From NCBI RefSeq assembly GCF_001423265.1, contig NZ_LMND01000032.1:63149-127148 (forward strand): a stretch of DNA of 64,000 nt, in the 5' to 3' direction. The notes below the pieces were generated by a model, which did no database searches, was not told the DNA's origin, and saw only the letters and a program-made list of their open reading frames with translations. This document shows positions 1-8,433 of this stretch, piece after piece. Within the stretch, counting starts at the first letter, position 1. Every line of letters begins with the position of its first letter. Made by a program: the position numbers and the translations under genes. The stretch is from Methylobacterium sp. Leaf108 (GTDB taxonomy: Bacteria > Pseudomonadota > Alphaproteobacteria > Rhizobiales > Beijerinckiaceae).

Positions 1-2
1 GG

Positions 3-329
3 CTCATCGACTGGATCGCTTGGCACCCGCGATCGGGCCGCCTCGCCACGCTCGAGGGGTGCGTCGGGTTGCTCGGCGGCGATGCGATCTGGCGCGCCAG
101 CCGCGACGAGCCGCTGGTGCTCGCGGCCGACCCGCGCGCCTGGCTGGCAGGATGGCGGACCGGCGCCTGCATCGTCGACGAGACGATCGCGCGGCAGCAG
201 CTGCTCGAAGTGCCGGCGATCCAGGCGCCGGATGTGGAGGTGGGCCAGAAGCTCAAGGCGATGCTCGAGGAGGTCCGTCTGCCCCGCATCGTGGTTCCCG
301 TCTCGGCGATCGGCACGGTGGCGGCATGA
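3..329 (+). CDS. C-terminal part of a phage primase/Toprim-like protein (5' partial)
   Basis: The frame is open from the left edge and ends in a TGA that overlaps the next gene's ATG (ATGA), so the two are translationally coupled. The 108 visible residues start with an IAWHP-type stretch, then a glycine-rich LLGGDAIW stretch and a hydrophobic LVLAADPRAWL segment. The layout recalls the C-terminal part of Toprim/primase-associated proteins in alphaproteobacterial prophages, but the catalytic region lies outside the window. Position before a helicase-primase gene supports a replication role. The family is uncertain; reality of the gene is well supported by the coupled stop. Confidence 0.6.
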   Translation, partial: LIDWIAWHPRSGRLATLEGCVGLLGGDAIWRASRDEPLVLAADPRAWLAGWRTGACIVDETIARQQLLEVPAIQAPDVEVGQKLKAMLEEVRLPRIVVPVSAIGTVAA

Positions 330-1972
330 CGGACGTCATCCGGTTAGACGACGCCGAACGACAGCAGCGGCAACAGCGGCGCAGGAGCCGGCAGGAGATC
401 GACCGCGCCTCGGACTCGAGCGAGGATCACGGCCTGCCCATCATTAAGGTGGTGGCGAGCGAGCTGCCACGCGTCGTCGACGAGGCGGAGCAGGTGCTCA
501 TCAACGCGGCCGAGCCGATCTTCTCGCGGGCGGGCAACCTCGTGCGCCCGATCACCGACGTGGTACCGACCGGCGGCGGCCGCCTGGTTCGCATCGCCCG
601 GCTGCGGCCGCTCGGGGCCGATGCCCTCACCGACGTCCTGGCGCAGACCGCGAAGTTCCAACGGTACGACGAGCGCCGGCGCGCCTGGGGCAACATCGAC
701 CCGCCGGCGAAGGTCGCCGCGACGCTCCTGTCCCGCGAAGGCAAGTGGCGCGTGCCGCCGGTGGCCGGCATTATCACCACGCCGACGCTGCGGCCCGACG
801 GCACCCTGCTCGACAAAGCCGGCTACGATCCGGCGACGCGTCTCTACCTGATGCTCGACGAGACGCTCGAGATGCCCGAGATCCTGGAGGCGCCGAGCCG
901 CGAGGACGCCGTCGACGCGCTGACGCTGCTCAAGGAGCCCCTGGCGGGCTTCCCCTTCGTGAAGGCGGTCGATCAGGCCGTGGCGCTGTCGGGCATCCTC
1001 ACCGCGGTGATCCGGCCCGCTCTGCCCGTAGCACCGCTGCACGGCATCCGGGCGAGCACGGCCGGGACGGGCAAGAGCTTCCTCGTCGACGTCCTGTCGA
1101 CGATCGCGACCGGCCGGCCCTGCTCGGTCATGGCGGTGGGCAAAACCGAGGAGGAAACCGAGAAGCGCCTCGGGGCCCTGCTCCTCGACGGCGCGCCGGT
1201 CATCTCGATCGACAACGTCAACGGCGAGCTCGGCGGCGACATGCTCTGCCAGATGACCGAACGGCCGCTGGTGCGCGTGCGCATCCTTGGCAAAAGCGAG
1301 GTGCCGGAGATCGAGTGCCGGGCGACGGTTTTCGCCACCGGCAACAACCTCACCATGGTCGGCGACATGACGCGCCGCGCGGTGATGTGCACCCTCGACC
1401 CGCGCGTCGAGCGTCCCGAGCTGCGCCAGTTCGACTTCGATCCCATCGCCAGGATCCTCGACGACCGGGGCGCCTACATCGCGGCGGCGATCACCATCGT
1501 GCGCGCCTACCGCGCCGCCGGCTCGCCGCCGATGTGCGGGCCGATCGGCAGCTATAGGGCCTGGTCGGATTCGGTGCGGTCCGCGCTGATCTGGCTCGGC
1601 GAGGCCGACCCCGTCGCGAGCATGGACATCATGCGCGACGAGGACCCCGAGCTCGTCGTGATCAGCGAGCTGTTCGAAGCCTGGCGCGCGGCCCTCGTCG
1701 TCGGTGCGTCCTACACCTCGATCCAGATCGAGGAGGTGGCGTCCGAGCGCTTCATCGAGGGCGCGTACATGCACCCCGATTTCCGGGACATCCTCATGCG
1801 GCAGGCCAACGCCGGCCCCGTGATCTCCACCAAGCGCCTCGGCCGATGGCTCACGCGGATCAAGGGGCGCGTCGTCAACGGCTGGCGCCTGGAGATGCTT
1901 GCCGATGCCAAGCGCGGCAATCGCTACGTCCTGGTCCAGGTCGATCGCGACGTCCAGGAGACGATGCTGTGA
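326..1972 (+). CDS. phage helicase-primase-like P-loop ATPase (SF3/AAA type)
   Basis: This 548-residue protein has a Walker A motif AGTGKS at about residues 246-251 and a Walker B-like VISIDN at about 293-297. An arginine-rich region with an FATGNN sensor-like motif follows, about 45 residues after Walker B. This order fits the helicase half of phage D5/VapE-like replication proteins, which unwind DNA at the phage origin. The start at 326 was chosen because it overlaps the preceding stop; the in-frame extension back to 20 is low-complexity shadow sequence. The first 240 residues have no motif I recognise. ATPase assignment is secure; the exact helicase class is inference. Confidence 0.75.
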   Translation: MTDVIRLDDAERQQRQQRRRSRQEIDRASDSSEDHGLPIIKVVASELPRVVDEAEQVLINAAEPIFSRAGNLVRPITDVVPTGGGRLVRIARLRPLGADALTDVLAQTAKFQRYDERRRAWGNIDPPAKVAATLLSREGKWRVPPVAGIITTPTLRPDGTLLDKAGYDPATRLYLMLDETLEMPEILEAPSREDAVDALTLLKEPLAGFPFVKAVDQAVALSGILTAVIRPALPVAPLHGIRASTAGTGKSFLVDVLSTIATGRPCSVMAVGKTEEETEKRLGALLLDGAPVISIDNVNGELGGDMLCQMTERPLVRVRILGKSEVPEIECRATVFATGNNLTMVGDMTRRAVMCTLDPRVERPELRQFDFDPIARILDDRGAYIAAAITIVRAYRAAGSPPMCGPIGSYRAWSDSVRSALIWLGEADPVASMDIMRDEDPELVVISELFEAWRAALVVGASYTSIQIEEVASERFIEGAYMHPDFRDILMRQANAGPVISTKRLGRWLTRIKGRVVNGWRLEMLADAKRGNRYVLVQVDRDVQETML

Positions 1973-2135
1973 CCCCCAATCGCAGCCGCCTGACCTGGGG
2001 TTTGGGGTGTTTCAGGGGTCGTTTCCACGCGCACGCGCGAAACTCGCAACTGCATCTTTTTCCATTCCTACTGAGAACCACCCCAAAAACCATACAAACC
2101 CTCACACTAAGAGAGAGAAGGAGAGGTTTAGCCGG

Positions 2136-2591
2136 ATGAGCACACGACAGGGTGGCGCCGATCCTCCCTTGTCTTCTCGGCGATGGACCTGCGCGGATGT
2201 CGAGCTGTGGCTGCTGGCGGCCTTCCGGGCCATGCCGACGACGGCGATCTACGCGCCGCGCGGCAACACCCTGATGGCGATCGGTCCCGACGTGCCGAGC
2301 GCCACCTTCGACATCGTCTCGTTCTCAGGCACCGTGCTCGGCGACAGATCCAACGAACGCCGGGCACTGCTGATCTGGGCGCGGTGCAAGGCGACGAAGG
2401 GCTTGGTCGGCGGATCGATCGCGCAGTTCTGCATCGAGACGGGATGGCGCCGGTCGACCTTCGAGGACCGCCGCCGCCGCGCCTGCCAGCGGATCGCCGA
2501 CGCCAAGAACAGCGCGGATGCCGCAATCTCAGCCCGCGACAGCGACTTGACACCCGTAAAGTCGGCATCGGACGCCATGCTGACAGTTTGA
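2136..2591 (+). CDS. small phage protein, possibly DUF6362-like
   Basis: The start at 2136 is set by a strong AAGGAGAGG ribosome site about 8 bases upstream; the open frame continues back to 1899 without support. The 151-residue product has a WTCADVELWL opening, a helical core with an ALLIWARCKA segment, and a basic WRRSTFEDRRRR stretch that could be a helix-turn-helix. That layout resembles DUF6362 proteins of alphaproteobacterial phages, which sit near replication genes and have no known function. The preceding 160 bases are less GC-rich and contain no gene. Confidence 0.55.
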   Translation: MSTRQGGADPPLSSRRWTCADVELWLLAAFRAMPTTAIYAPRGNTLMAIGPDVPSATFDIVSFSGTVLGDRSNERRALLIWARCKATKGLVGGSIAQFCIETGWRRSTFEDRRRRACQRIADAKNSADAAISARDSDLTPVKSASDAMLTV

Positions 2592-2607
2592 GCACAGGGG
2601 CACCACC

Positions 2608-3294
2608 GTGACCGCGTCGGCCAATCCGTCGTCCAGCACCACCCGCACCGCCAAGAAGCGCATCGCCTCGGCCGCACGCCGGCAGGCACGCCTCGTCCTG
2701 CCGTTGCTGGCGCGGGACGTCGAGGTCGAGATGGGCGAAGGCCTGTTCCCGGATGCGGAACGGCCCGGCTGCTACCACTCAGCGCCGATCAACCGCCGCA
2801 CCGACGTCCTGGCGGCCGAGCGCGCCTCGGGCCGCATCACGCAAGCCCAGCTCCTCGTGGGCCGGATGATCCAGGTCGTCTACGAGCGCGGCTCTGGCGC
2901 CCGCCTCGGATCGGCCGGCTGGGGGGAGGGCGGTTCGCGGGACCAGACCGTCGCGCACGAGCTGGCGATCATCCTGTCGATCGAGGACGCCCAGAAGGTC
3001 CGGAAGTTCACGGCCCGCATCGAACTTGCGATCGGCACGGTGGGGGCCCAGTTCCTGCGCCAGATCCTGGCCGAGCGCGTCACTTTCGCGGCCTACGCGG
3101 CCCAGCGCGGCAAGTCGGGCGACAAGGCCGTGGCCCAGGTCGCGGCGCACTTCCGGTTCCTGCTCGAAGGCCTGACCGAAGCCCAGCACACGGCGACAGC
3201 GCCGGCGGCGACGCTGATCCGGGACGAGTACGCGACCCAGGCTGCCGATGTCGGTGATCGCCTGAAAAGGTCGGCAGCAATGGCAGCGGCGTAG
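2608..3294 (+). CDS. hypothetical phage protein
   Basis: The gene encodes 228 residues from a GTG start, 16 bases after the preceding stop. The N-terminus is rich in Ser/Thr and Arg/Lys. A mostly helical body follows, with a glycine-rich loop (GSAGWGEGG) near the middle. I see no catalytic motif and no membrane segment. It closes the replication block; after it GC content drops and an inserted sensory module begins. Function unknown. Confidence 0.55.
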   Translation: MTASANPSSSTTRTAKKRIASAARRQARLVLPLLARDVEVEMGEGLFPDAERPGCYHSAPINRRTDVLAAERASGRITQAQLLVGRMIQVVYERGSGARLGSAGWGEGGSRDQTVAHELAIILSIEDAQKVRKFTARIELAIGTVGAQFLRQILAERVTFAAYAAQRGKSGDKAVAQVAAHFRFLLEGLTEAQHTATAPAATLIRDEYATQAADVGDRLKRSAAMAAA

Positions 3295-3542
3295 GAGGCG
3301 GAAGCCATCTAATGGTCGAAATCTGACCCTTGGTACCCACCGCCTAAGGCCCGCTTCCGACCTTTTGCGGACCCTCGGCAGGTCCGATTCGCATCAGCTT
3401 GATGGAGGATGACCTACGTCCGGGTATTTGGGAAGCGGACGTTCGGCATTGCGCCTAGACCCACAACCAGAAGCACTCAGAGCTGCGCCTGTGTATCCGT
3501 GACGTGCTTGTAAGAACAAACCTCATCAGGCATGGCTCGCCT

Positions 3543-3725
3543 ATGTCCGTGCGCCGCACCGTTACCGTCTCGATCACTCCGGAACAGGACGCGCTCCTTC
3601 GCGCCTTCCTCGCCTCGGGCCGCTACCGCAGCATCAGCGAGGTTCTGCGCTCCGCGCTTCGCCTGCTGGAGCGGGACGAAGCGTCAACCCTCGCGGCGAT
3701 TAGGAGCCCGGCTGCGCATGGCTAG
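3543..3725 (+). CDS. short ParD-like ribbon-helix-helix protein
   Basis: This 60-residue product begins with a beta strand (TVTVSITPEQ) followed by SGRYRSISEVLRSALRLLER, the classic ParD/RHH DNA-binding layout. ParD antitoxins are usually about 80 residues and carry a C-terminal toxin-binding tail. That tail is missing here and no parE follows. The stop TAG overlaps the start of the next gene (ATGGCTAG), so the histidine kinase is probably coupled to it. A GTG start at 3504 is possible but lacks support. It could be a truncated antitoxin kept as a repressor or leader peptide. Confidence 0.55.
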   Translation: MSVRRTVTVSITPEQDALLRAFLASGRYRSISEVLRSALRLLERDEASTLAAIRSPAAHG

Positions 3726-5811
3726 GCGAACCGTGGCTAATTCGGTGGGCTGGGAGGCTGCGTTCCTAAATGGCGGTGAGATGGGCGCGCGGATGCGGGC
3801 TCATGATTGGTCCCGTTCCCCGTTAGGTCCTCTCGACGCCTGGCCTGCACCATTGCGTATGACGGCGAGCCTCATGCTGAACTCTGCATTCCCGATGTTT
3901 ATCGCTTGGGGCCAGGAGCTCGGATTTATATATAATGATGCCTACGCAGAAATCCTTGGCAATAAACACCCGGCAGCGCTTGGCTGTCCATTTGAGGTAA
4001 TTTGGTCTGAGATCTGGCCTGACATCAATCCGCTAATTCAGCGTGCCATGGCCGGTGAGGCCACGTTCTCAGCAGATCTACCTTTGCACATGATGCGTCG
4101 AGGGCAATATGAAGACACATGGTTCACGTTCTCCTACTCACCAATCCGCGACGAAGATGGCCGCGTAGCAGGAATGTTCTGCTGCTGCATGGAAACGACA
4201 GCAGGCGTTCAGTCACAAGCTGATCTCGCGGATCTGAATCTTGACCTCGAAAGGCAGGTGGCTGAACGATCTCGCGAACGGGATCGACTCTGGCGTAACA
4301 CACAAGACATTCAGGTCATCATCAACGGTGCGGGCGTGTTTCAAGCCGTCAACCCTGCCTTTACCGCGATCCTCGGCTGGACACTTGAAGATGTGAACGG
4401 CAGGTCGGTGTTCGACTTTGTGCTTCCGGAAGATGAGGCGTTGACCAACCGTGCGCTAGAGCTTGCGCGTGTCGAGAACCTGCCGGTCGTTGAGAATCGC
4501 TACCGCCACAAAGACGGAGGCTTCCGTTGGATCTCGTGGGTTGCTGCCCCCGAGGCTGAACTGATCTACGCCAGCGGACGGCACATCACGGCGGAGAAGG
4601 AGCAGGCTGAGACCTTGAGCAGGACCGAGGAGGCCCTTCGTCAAGCGCAGAAGATGGAAGCCGTTGGGCAACTTACCGGTGGGCTGGCCCACGACTTCAA
4701 CAACTTGCTCGCAGGCATCTCCGGCTCCCTGGAGCTGATGCAGACCCGGATACAGCAGGGCCGCCTTACCGATGTGGACCGCTACATGACGGCGGCTCAG
4801 GGGGCGGCGAAGCGCGCGGCTGCCCTGACGCATCGGCTGCTCGCGTTCTCGCGCCGCCAGACGCTCGATCCAAAACCGACAAATGTGAACCGGCTCGCGG
4901 CCGGCATGCAGGAGTTGATCCAGCGTACAGTTGGCCCGAACATACAGGTCGAGGTCGTTGGCGCGTCCGGGCTCTGGCCGGCTCTGGTCGATCCCTCGCA
5001 ACTTGAGAACGCACTGTTGAACCTGTGCATCAATGCTCGTGACGCGTTGCCGGACGGCGGGCGCATCACCATTGAGACCGCCAACAAGTGGCTCGATGAG
5101 CAAGCGGCCATCAAGCAGGCCATTCCCGAGGGGCAGTACCTCTCGCTGTGTGTCACCGATACAGGCGTTGGGATGTCGCCCGAGGTGATCGCGCGAGCCT
5201 TCGAGCCGTTCTTCACCACCAAGCCGATCGGCGAGGGGACCGGCCTTGGGCTTTCGATGATCTACGGCTTTGCCCAGCAGTCGGGTGGGCAGGTCCGCAT
5301 CTACTCGGAGGTTGGACAAGGCACCACGGTGTGCATCTACCTGCCTCGCCATTACGGAGAGGTCGCGGACGATGACGTCTCCATGAGAGCCTCCGACCTT
5401 CCGCGTTCCGAGCAGGGCGAGACGGTGCTGGTCGTGGACGATGAGCCAACTGTCCGCATGTTAGTGACCGACATCCTTGAAGACCTTGGCTACGCGGCAA
5501 TCGAGGCGGGCGACAGTGCGACAGGCCTGAAGGTGCTGCAATCGGACGTGCGCATAGACCTCCTCGTGACTGATGTCGGGCTCCCCGGCGGTATGAACGG
5601 GCGGCAGATGACTGACGCCGCGCGGGTCCATCGACCCGACCTCAAGGTGCTGTTCATCACCGGCTACGCGGAGAACGCCATTCTCGGTAATGGGCAACTC
5701 GCGCCTGGCATGGCGGTGCTGACCAAGCCATTCGCCATCGACACGATGGCAGCGCGTATCCGCTCGATGATTGAGGCAGCGCGGGAGGCAGGGCTGCAAC
5801 GTCGAGGCTGA
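3718..5811 (+). CDS. hybrid sensor histidine kinase (PAS-PAS-HisKA-HATPase-REC)
   Basis: The product has 697 residues. Two PAS-like sensor regions occupy roughly residues 30-170 and 190-300. A HisKA helix with GGLAHDFNNLL follows (phospho-His about 325), then an HATPase_c domain (N-box Asn about 439, DTGVGM about 481, GTGLGLS) and a C-terminal receiver with acidic DDE about 574 and phospho-Asp about 619. There are no membrane segments, so it should sense a cytoplasmic signal. The start at 3718 overlaps the ParD-like gene by 8 bases; the longer in-frame extension is shadow. Base composition is lower in GC than the flanking phage genes, which fits later acquisition. The phosphotransfer partner is unknown. 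Confidence 0.9.
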   Translation: MARRTVANSVGWEAAFLNGGEMGARMRAHDWSRSPLGPLDAWPAPLRMTASLMLNSAFPMFIAWGQELGFIYNDAYAEILGNKHPAALGCPFEVIWSEIWPDINPLIQRAMAGEATFSADLPLHMMRRGQYEDTWFTFSYSPIRDEDGRVAGMFCCCMETTAGVQSQADLADLNLDLERQVAERSRERDRLWRNTQDIQVIINGAGVFQAVNPAFTAILGWTLEDVNGRSVFDFVLPEDEALTNRALELARVENLPVVENRYRHKDGGFRWISWVAAPEAELIYASGRHITAEKEQAETLSRTEEALRQAQKMEAVGQLTGGLAHDFNNLLAGISGSLELMQTRIQQGRLTDVDRYMTAAQGAAKRAAALTHRLLAFSRRQTLDPKPTNVNRLAAGMQELIQRTVGPNIQVEVVGASGLWPALVDPSQLENALLNLCINARDALPDGGRITIETANKWLDEQAAIKQAIPEGQYLSLCVTDTGVGMSPEVIARAFEPFFTTKPIGEGTGLGLSMIYGFAQQSGGQVRIYSEVGQGTTVCIYLPRHYGEVADDDVSMRASDLPRSEQGETVLVVDDEPTVRMLVTDILEDLGYAAIEAGDSATGLKVLQSDVRIDLLVTDVGLPGGMNGRQMTDAARVHRPDLKVLFITGYAENAILGNGQLAPGMAVLTKPFAIDTMAARIRSMIEAAREAGLQRRG

Positions 5812-5983
5812 TGGTCCGCTATGGCTCCTAGGCGGAACGTCCGCTTCAGGCCGAAGGGTCAGGGTCCGCTTCCACCCTTAGCGAACTTCCGCTAGTCCTG
5901 GCGCACCGGCTTATGCGAACAAGTTGCAGCCTGCACTGCTTACAGCGAGGCTAACATCGTCAAACTCGCGCGAAAGGTGCCCC

Positions 5984-6196
5984 ATGTTGACTGAGCCCAC
6001 TAAGGGACCAACGTCGTACTTTCCTTCGATCGAGAAGAAGTACGGACGCCCAATTAGCGAATGGCAGCAGCTTGTCCGGGACCGACTACCCGCAAAGCAC
6101 ATGGATCTGGTGTCGATGCTGAAAAGTGAGCATGGGATGGGCCACGGTCATGCCAACGCCGTCGTCGCCTATGTGCTGTCTACGGGGAAGGGTTAG
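5984..6196 (+). CDS. DUF4287 family protein
   Basis: This 70-residue protein has the recognisable DUF4287 core: a GPTSYFPSIEKKYGRP start, then W, an H-M-D/E-L-V stretch and KSEHGMGHGHANA near the end. The start at 5984 agrees with the usual N-terminus of the family. Members are small cytoplasmic proteins of unknown function, found widely in bacterial chromosomes rather than phages. It is the last gene of the insert that begins after 3294. Confidence 0.8.
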   Translation: MLTEPTKGPTSYFPSIEKKYGRPISEWQQLVRDRLPAKHMDLVSMLKSEHGMGHGHANAVVAYVLSTGKG

Positions 6197-6258
6197 CTGC
6201 TTTTCTGCCGCAAAGGTGGCGCGGTCGCTTTCCACCCATCGCGAACGAGAGCCCTTCC

Positions 6259-6347
6259 TTGACCCGACGGGCGAACCATTGCAGAAAGACAGCGTCGCGA
6301 GACGTGGGGCCGCAGCCGAAGGGTTGACGGCCCTTCGCATGTCCGGA
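6259..6347 (+). promoter_or_regulatory. structured repeat element, copy A
   Basis: It starts with TTGACCCGACGGGCGAACC, an imperfect palindrome of the form TTnnCCCGnCGGGnnAA. After 15 bases comes CGTC-GCGA-GACG (6293-6304), a hairpin with a GNRA loop. A second hairpin follows, CGAAGGG with CCCTTCG at 6317-6337, then GCATGTCCGGA. It lies just before tRNA-Arg and just after the kinase/DUF4287 insert. Three relatives occur at 17069, 18538 and 32874. Confidence 0.6.
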
Positions 6348-6350
6348 CCT

Positions 6351-6427
6351 GGGGACGTAGCTCAGCTGGATAGAGTGTCTGGCTTCGAACCAGAAGGTCG
6401 CAGGTTCGACCCCTGCCGTCCCCGCCA
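6351..6427 (+). tRNA. tRNA-Arg(TCG)
   Basis: All arms fold: acceptor GGGGACG with CGTCCCC, D arm, anticodon arm TCTGG-CTTCGAA-CCAGA with anticodon TCG, and T arm GCAGG-TTCGACC-CCTGC. The discriminator G and a templated CCA end it. It should read CGA codons. It stands alone inside the prophage, between a repeat element and the recombinase region, so it is probably phage-borne. Confidence 0.93.
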
Positions 6428-6513
6428 GCTTTCAGCCAACTGCGAAACTGCTCAATCGCCAAGGCGTTGCGGCGGCTGACGCGCGCGGGCTTTTCTGCCA
6501 AGATCGGACCACG

Positions 6514-6798
6514 ATGACGGATCGCGAGCGAGCCGAACAGGTCCACGACCTGCTCCGCCAGGCCGACCGGCTCCGGGTTCCGGGCCATCGGCATACCGTC
6601 GAGACGTTTCTCGGCGAGATCGGCGACCTGCGTCTTGGGTTGCGCCGCCTCTACCGCGATCTGACCGGCGCCGACCTTCCCCGCGAGGCGGTTCCGCGCC
6701 GTTCGGTCGCCGCATCCTTCCAGCCCGGCTCGATCCCCGGCACCCGCGCGACCGTCGCGTTCCGAGCCCGGCCGAAGGCGCTCGCCGCGCGGGCCTGA
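6514..6798 (+). CDS. small hypothetical protein
   Basis: This is a 94-residue frame starting about 90 bases after the tRNA. The product is charged: a helical first half (RERAEQVHDLLRQADRL) and an Arg/Ala-rich second half. Nothing in it matches a family I know. High GC makes chance frames common here, so it is kept only because it fills the space between tRNA and recombinase and has a plausible start. Confidence 0.35.
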   Translation: MTDRERAEQVHDLLRQADRLRVPGHRHTVETFLGEIGDLRLGLRRLYRDLTGADLPREAVPRRSVAASFQPGSIPGTRATVAFRARPKALAARA

Positions 6799-6884
6799 TC
6801 CTCGCTCGAAACCACTCTCAACGCGGCTTTCGAGTGAGCTTCGTCGTTCGGCCCCGATCGGTCTCCGCCTACGATGAGCCTGGG

Positions 6885-6956
6885 CGCACGATAATCGCCC
6901 TTCTCGGGCCTCCAAACCGGGGTTTTCGGCATGTTGGAGGGCGCCCTTATCGTGCG
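6885..6956. repeat. inverted repeat across the recombinase gene start
   Basis: CGCACGATAA at 6885-6894 is repeated in perfect inverted form, TTATCGTGCG, at 6947-6956. The arms are 52 bases apart and the second lies inside the first codons of the recombinase frame. Spaced inverted arms like these suit a recombinase core or arm site, or an operator for autoregulation. Confidence 0.45.
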
Positions 6957-7890
6957 TCCGACGACGGACGTCTCGACCTCGGCCGACGCCCTCGATGCCG
7001 CCGCCGCCGGATTTGCCGCGGCCTCGAAATCCGACGCTACCCGCCGGGCCTACGCCGCGGACTGGCGCGACTTCACCGGCTGGTGCGCCGACCAGGGCGC
7101 CGACACGCTCCCGGCTTCGGGCCGTACGGTCGGCCGCTACCTGACCCACCTCGCCGGGCTCGGCCGGTCCGTCTCGACGATCGACCGCCGGGCCGCCGCC
7201 ATCGCTGCGGTCCACCGCGCCGCCGGCCACACCGCCCCGACGGCGCTCGAGGAGGTCCGGTCGATCCTGGCCGGCATCCGCAACACGCTCGGCCGCCGCC
7301 CTGTCAAGAAACAGGCGCTGACCGCCGATCTCGTCGCCAAGGTGGTGCGAAAGATCAGGCCAGACCTGGCCGGGCATCGCGACCGCGCGCTGATCCTGCT
7401 GTGCTTCGGCGCCGCGCTGCGCCGCTCCGAGCTCGTCGCGCTCGACGTCGTCGACGTGGAGACGCATCGCAAGGGGCTGCTCGTCCGTATCGGACGGTCC
7501 AAGACCGACCAGCAGGGCAGGGGCCGCACGGTCGCTGTGCCCGACGGCAAGCTCAAGGTCCCGGCGGCGTTGGCCACGTGGCTCGCCGCCTCGGGCATCG
7601 CCGACGGCCCGATCTTCCGCGGCGCCGACCGCGGCCGCCTCTCGCACGACCGTCTTACGGCCGGCCAGTTCGCCCGCATCGTCAAGGCACGGTGCGCCGC
7701 CGTCGGCCTCGATCCGGAGGGCTTCAGCGGACACTCGGCCCGGCGCGGATTCGCGACGACGGCCGGGGATGTCGGCGCCGACCTCCGGCACATCGCCGGC
7801 CACATGCGGCACGCCAAGCTCGAGACCACCCTCGGCTACATCGAGGACGGCGAGCTGTTCCGCGACAACGCCGGCAAGGGGTTCCTGTGA
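6931..7890 (+). CDS. tyrosine recombinase/integrase
   Basis: The product has 319 residues. A SAM-like core-binding domain fills the N-terminal part (TRRAYAADWRDF to about residue 115). The catalytic domain has the family residues: Arg in ALRRSEL, the box-II H-x-x-R as HSARRGF, and HIAGHMRH followed by the nucleophile in TLGYIE. It breaks and rejoins DNA through a 3'-phosphotyrosine. It lies in the phage interior, between replication and packaging genes, rather than at an end. A later GTG at 6952 is an alternative start. It may be the prophage integrase or a resolvase-type enzyme. Confidence 0.88.
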   Translation: MLEGALIVRPTTDVSTSADALDAAAAGFAAASKSDATRRAYAADWRDFTGWCADQGADTLPASGRTVGRYLTHLAGLGRSVSTIDRRAAAIAAVHRAAGHTAPTALEEVRSILAGIRNTLGRRPVKKQALTADLVAKVVRKIRPDLAGHRDRALILLCFGAALRRSELVALDVVDVETHRKGLLVRIGRSKTDQQGRGRTVAVPDGKLKVPAALATWLAASGIADGPIFRGADRGRLSHDRLTAGQFARIVKARCAAVGLDPEGFSGHSARRGFATTAGDVGADLRHIAGHMRHAKLETTLGYIEDGELFRDNAGKGFL

Positions 7891-8216
7891 TGTCGCCCCC
7901 CGCCTTCATGCGCTGGCTCCGCGAGTTCGCGGTCCATGTCGCTGATGGTCGCCCCACCGCGGTGCAGTGGGTCCAGGTCCTGGCGACGCTGGCTAGCGTC
8001 CGCCGAAACATCGCCGACCCGCGCGACCTGCAGATCACCTTCCTTCGCGGCGGTGCGGTGCGCACCGACGAGTTCCGCCTCAGACCCCGTTTCATAACCC
8101 GCGTAGCGAGGCTTTGGGCCATGCGTCGCCCTCTTCGCAGCTCCGACGAATGTGCCCGAGCCGCCGCCCTTCTTGGCCCGGTCTCACAGGATGCGCGCTT
8201 TGACCGATCACGATGA
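7890..8216 (+). CDS. small phage protein with transposon-derived C-terminus
   Basis: The ATG overlaps the recombinase stop (TGATG), so translation is probably coupled. The first 64 residues (a W/L/V-rich helical region ending in RTDEFRLR) look like native phage sequence. From RPRFITRVARLW onward the frame runs through the short inverted-repeat element at 8082-8184, and only the last ten or so residues lie beyond it. The native C-terminus has therefore probably been replaced. Function unknown. Confidence 0.5.
   Translation: MSPPAFMRWLREFAVHVADGRPTAVQWVQVLATLASVRRNIADPRDLQITFLRGGAVRTDEFRLRPRFITRVARLWAMRRPLRSSDECARAAALLGPVSQDARFDRSR
8082..8184. mobile_element. MITE-like element, copy 1 (internally shortened)
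   Basis: It starts with AGACCCCGTTTCATAAC and matches, in inverted orientation, the right portion of the 136-bp element at 15899-16034. The far end is collapsed to GGTCT, with about 35 bases missing after CTTCTTGGCC. It carries no transposase. Similar CGTTTCAT ends occur on the IS fragments near 44760 and 46360, so an IS5-type transposase acting in trans is likely. Confidence 0.7.
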
Positions 8217-8433
8217 CGAAGCGGTCTACCGCTGCCCGGAGAGCGTTCTGCGGCCGGTCCCGGGCTCGGCGATCGTCGCCAGTCCAACGGCCAGGCGACG
8301 GATGCGCGTCAACGTCTTGGGCGGCGAGATCAGCGCCGGCGAGGACTCGCTCGGTGTCACGGGACCGGACCCCGCGAAGCTCTCGGCCGACGAGGCCCGC
8401 CGGTGCTTCGGCGTCGAACAGGGAGCTACGTGA
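8191..8433 (+). CDS. hypothetical phage protein
   Basis: The product has 80 residues from ATG 8191, overlapping the end of the preceding frame. The sequence is polar, with a short central basic strand (RRRMRVNVLGG). The stop shares bases with the next start (TGATG), which indicates a tight operon. There is no recognisable domain. Confidence 0.5.
   Translation: MRALTDHDDEAVYRCPESVLRPVPGSAIVASPTARRRMRVNVLGGEISAGEDSLGVTGPDPAKLSADEARRCFGVEQGAT

Noticed and set aside
344..1774. Long open frame on the minus strand
   Set aside because: It is the shadow of the helicase-primase gene in high-GC DNA; the protein is Arg/His/Gly-rich without any family feature.
6193..7812. 539-residue minus-strand frame over the tRNA and recombinase
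   Set aside because: It covers a tRNA and a clear recombinase gene; composition is typical of an antisense frame.
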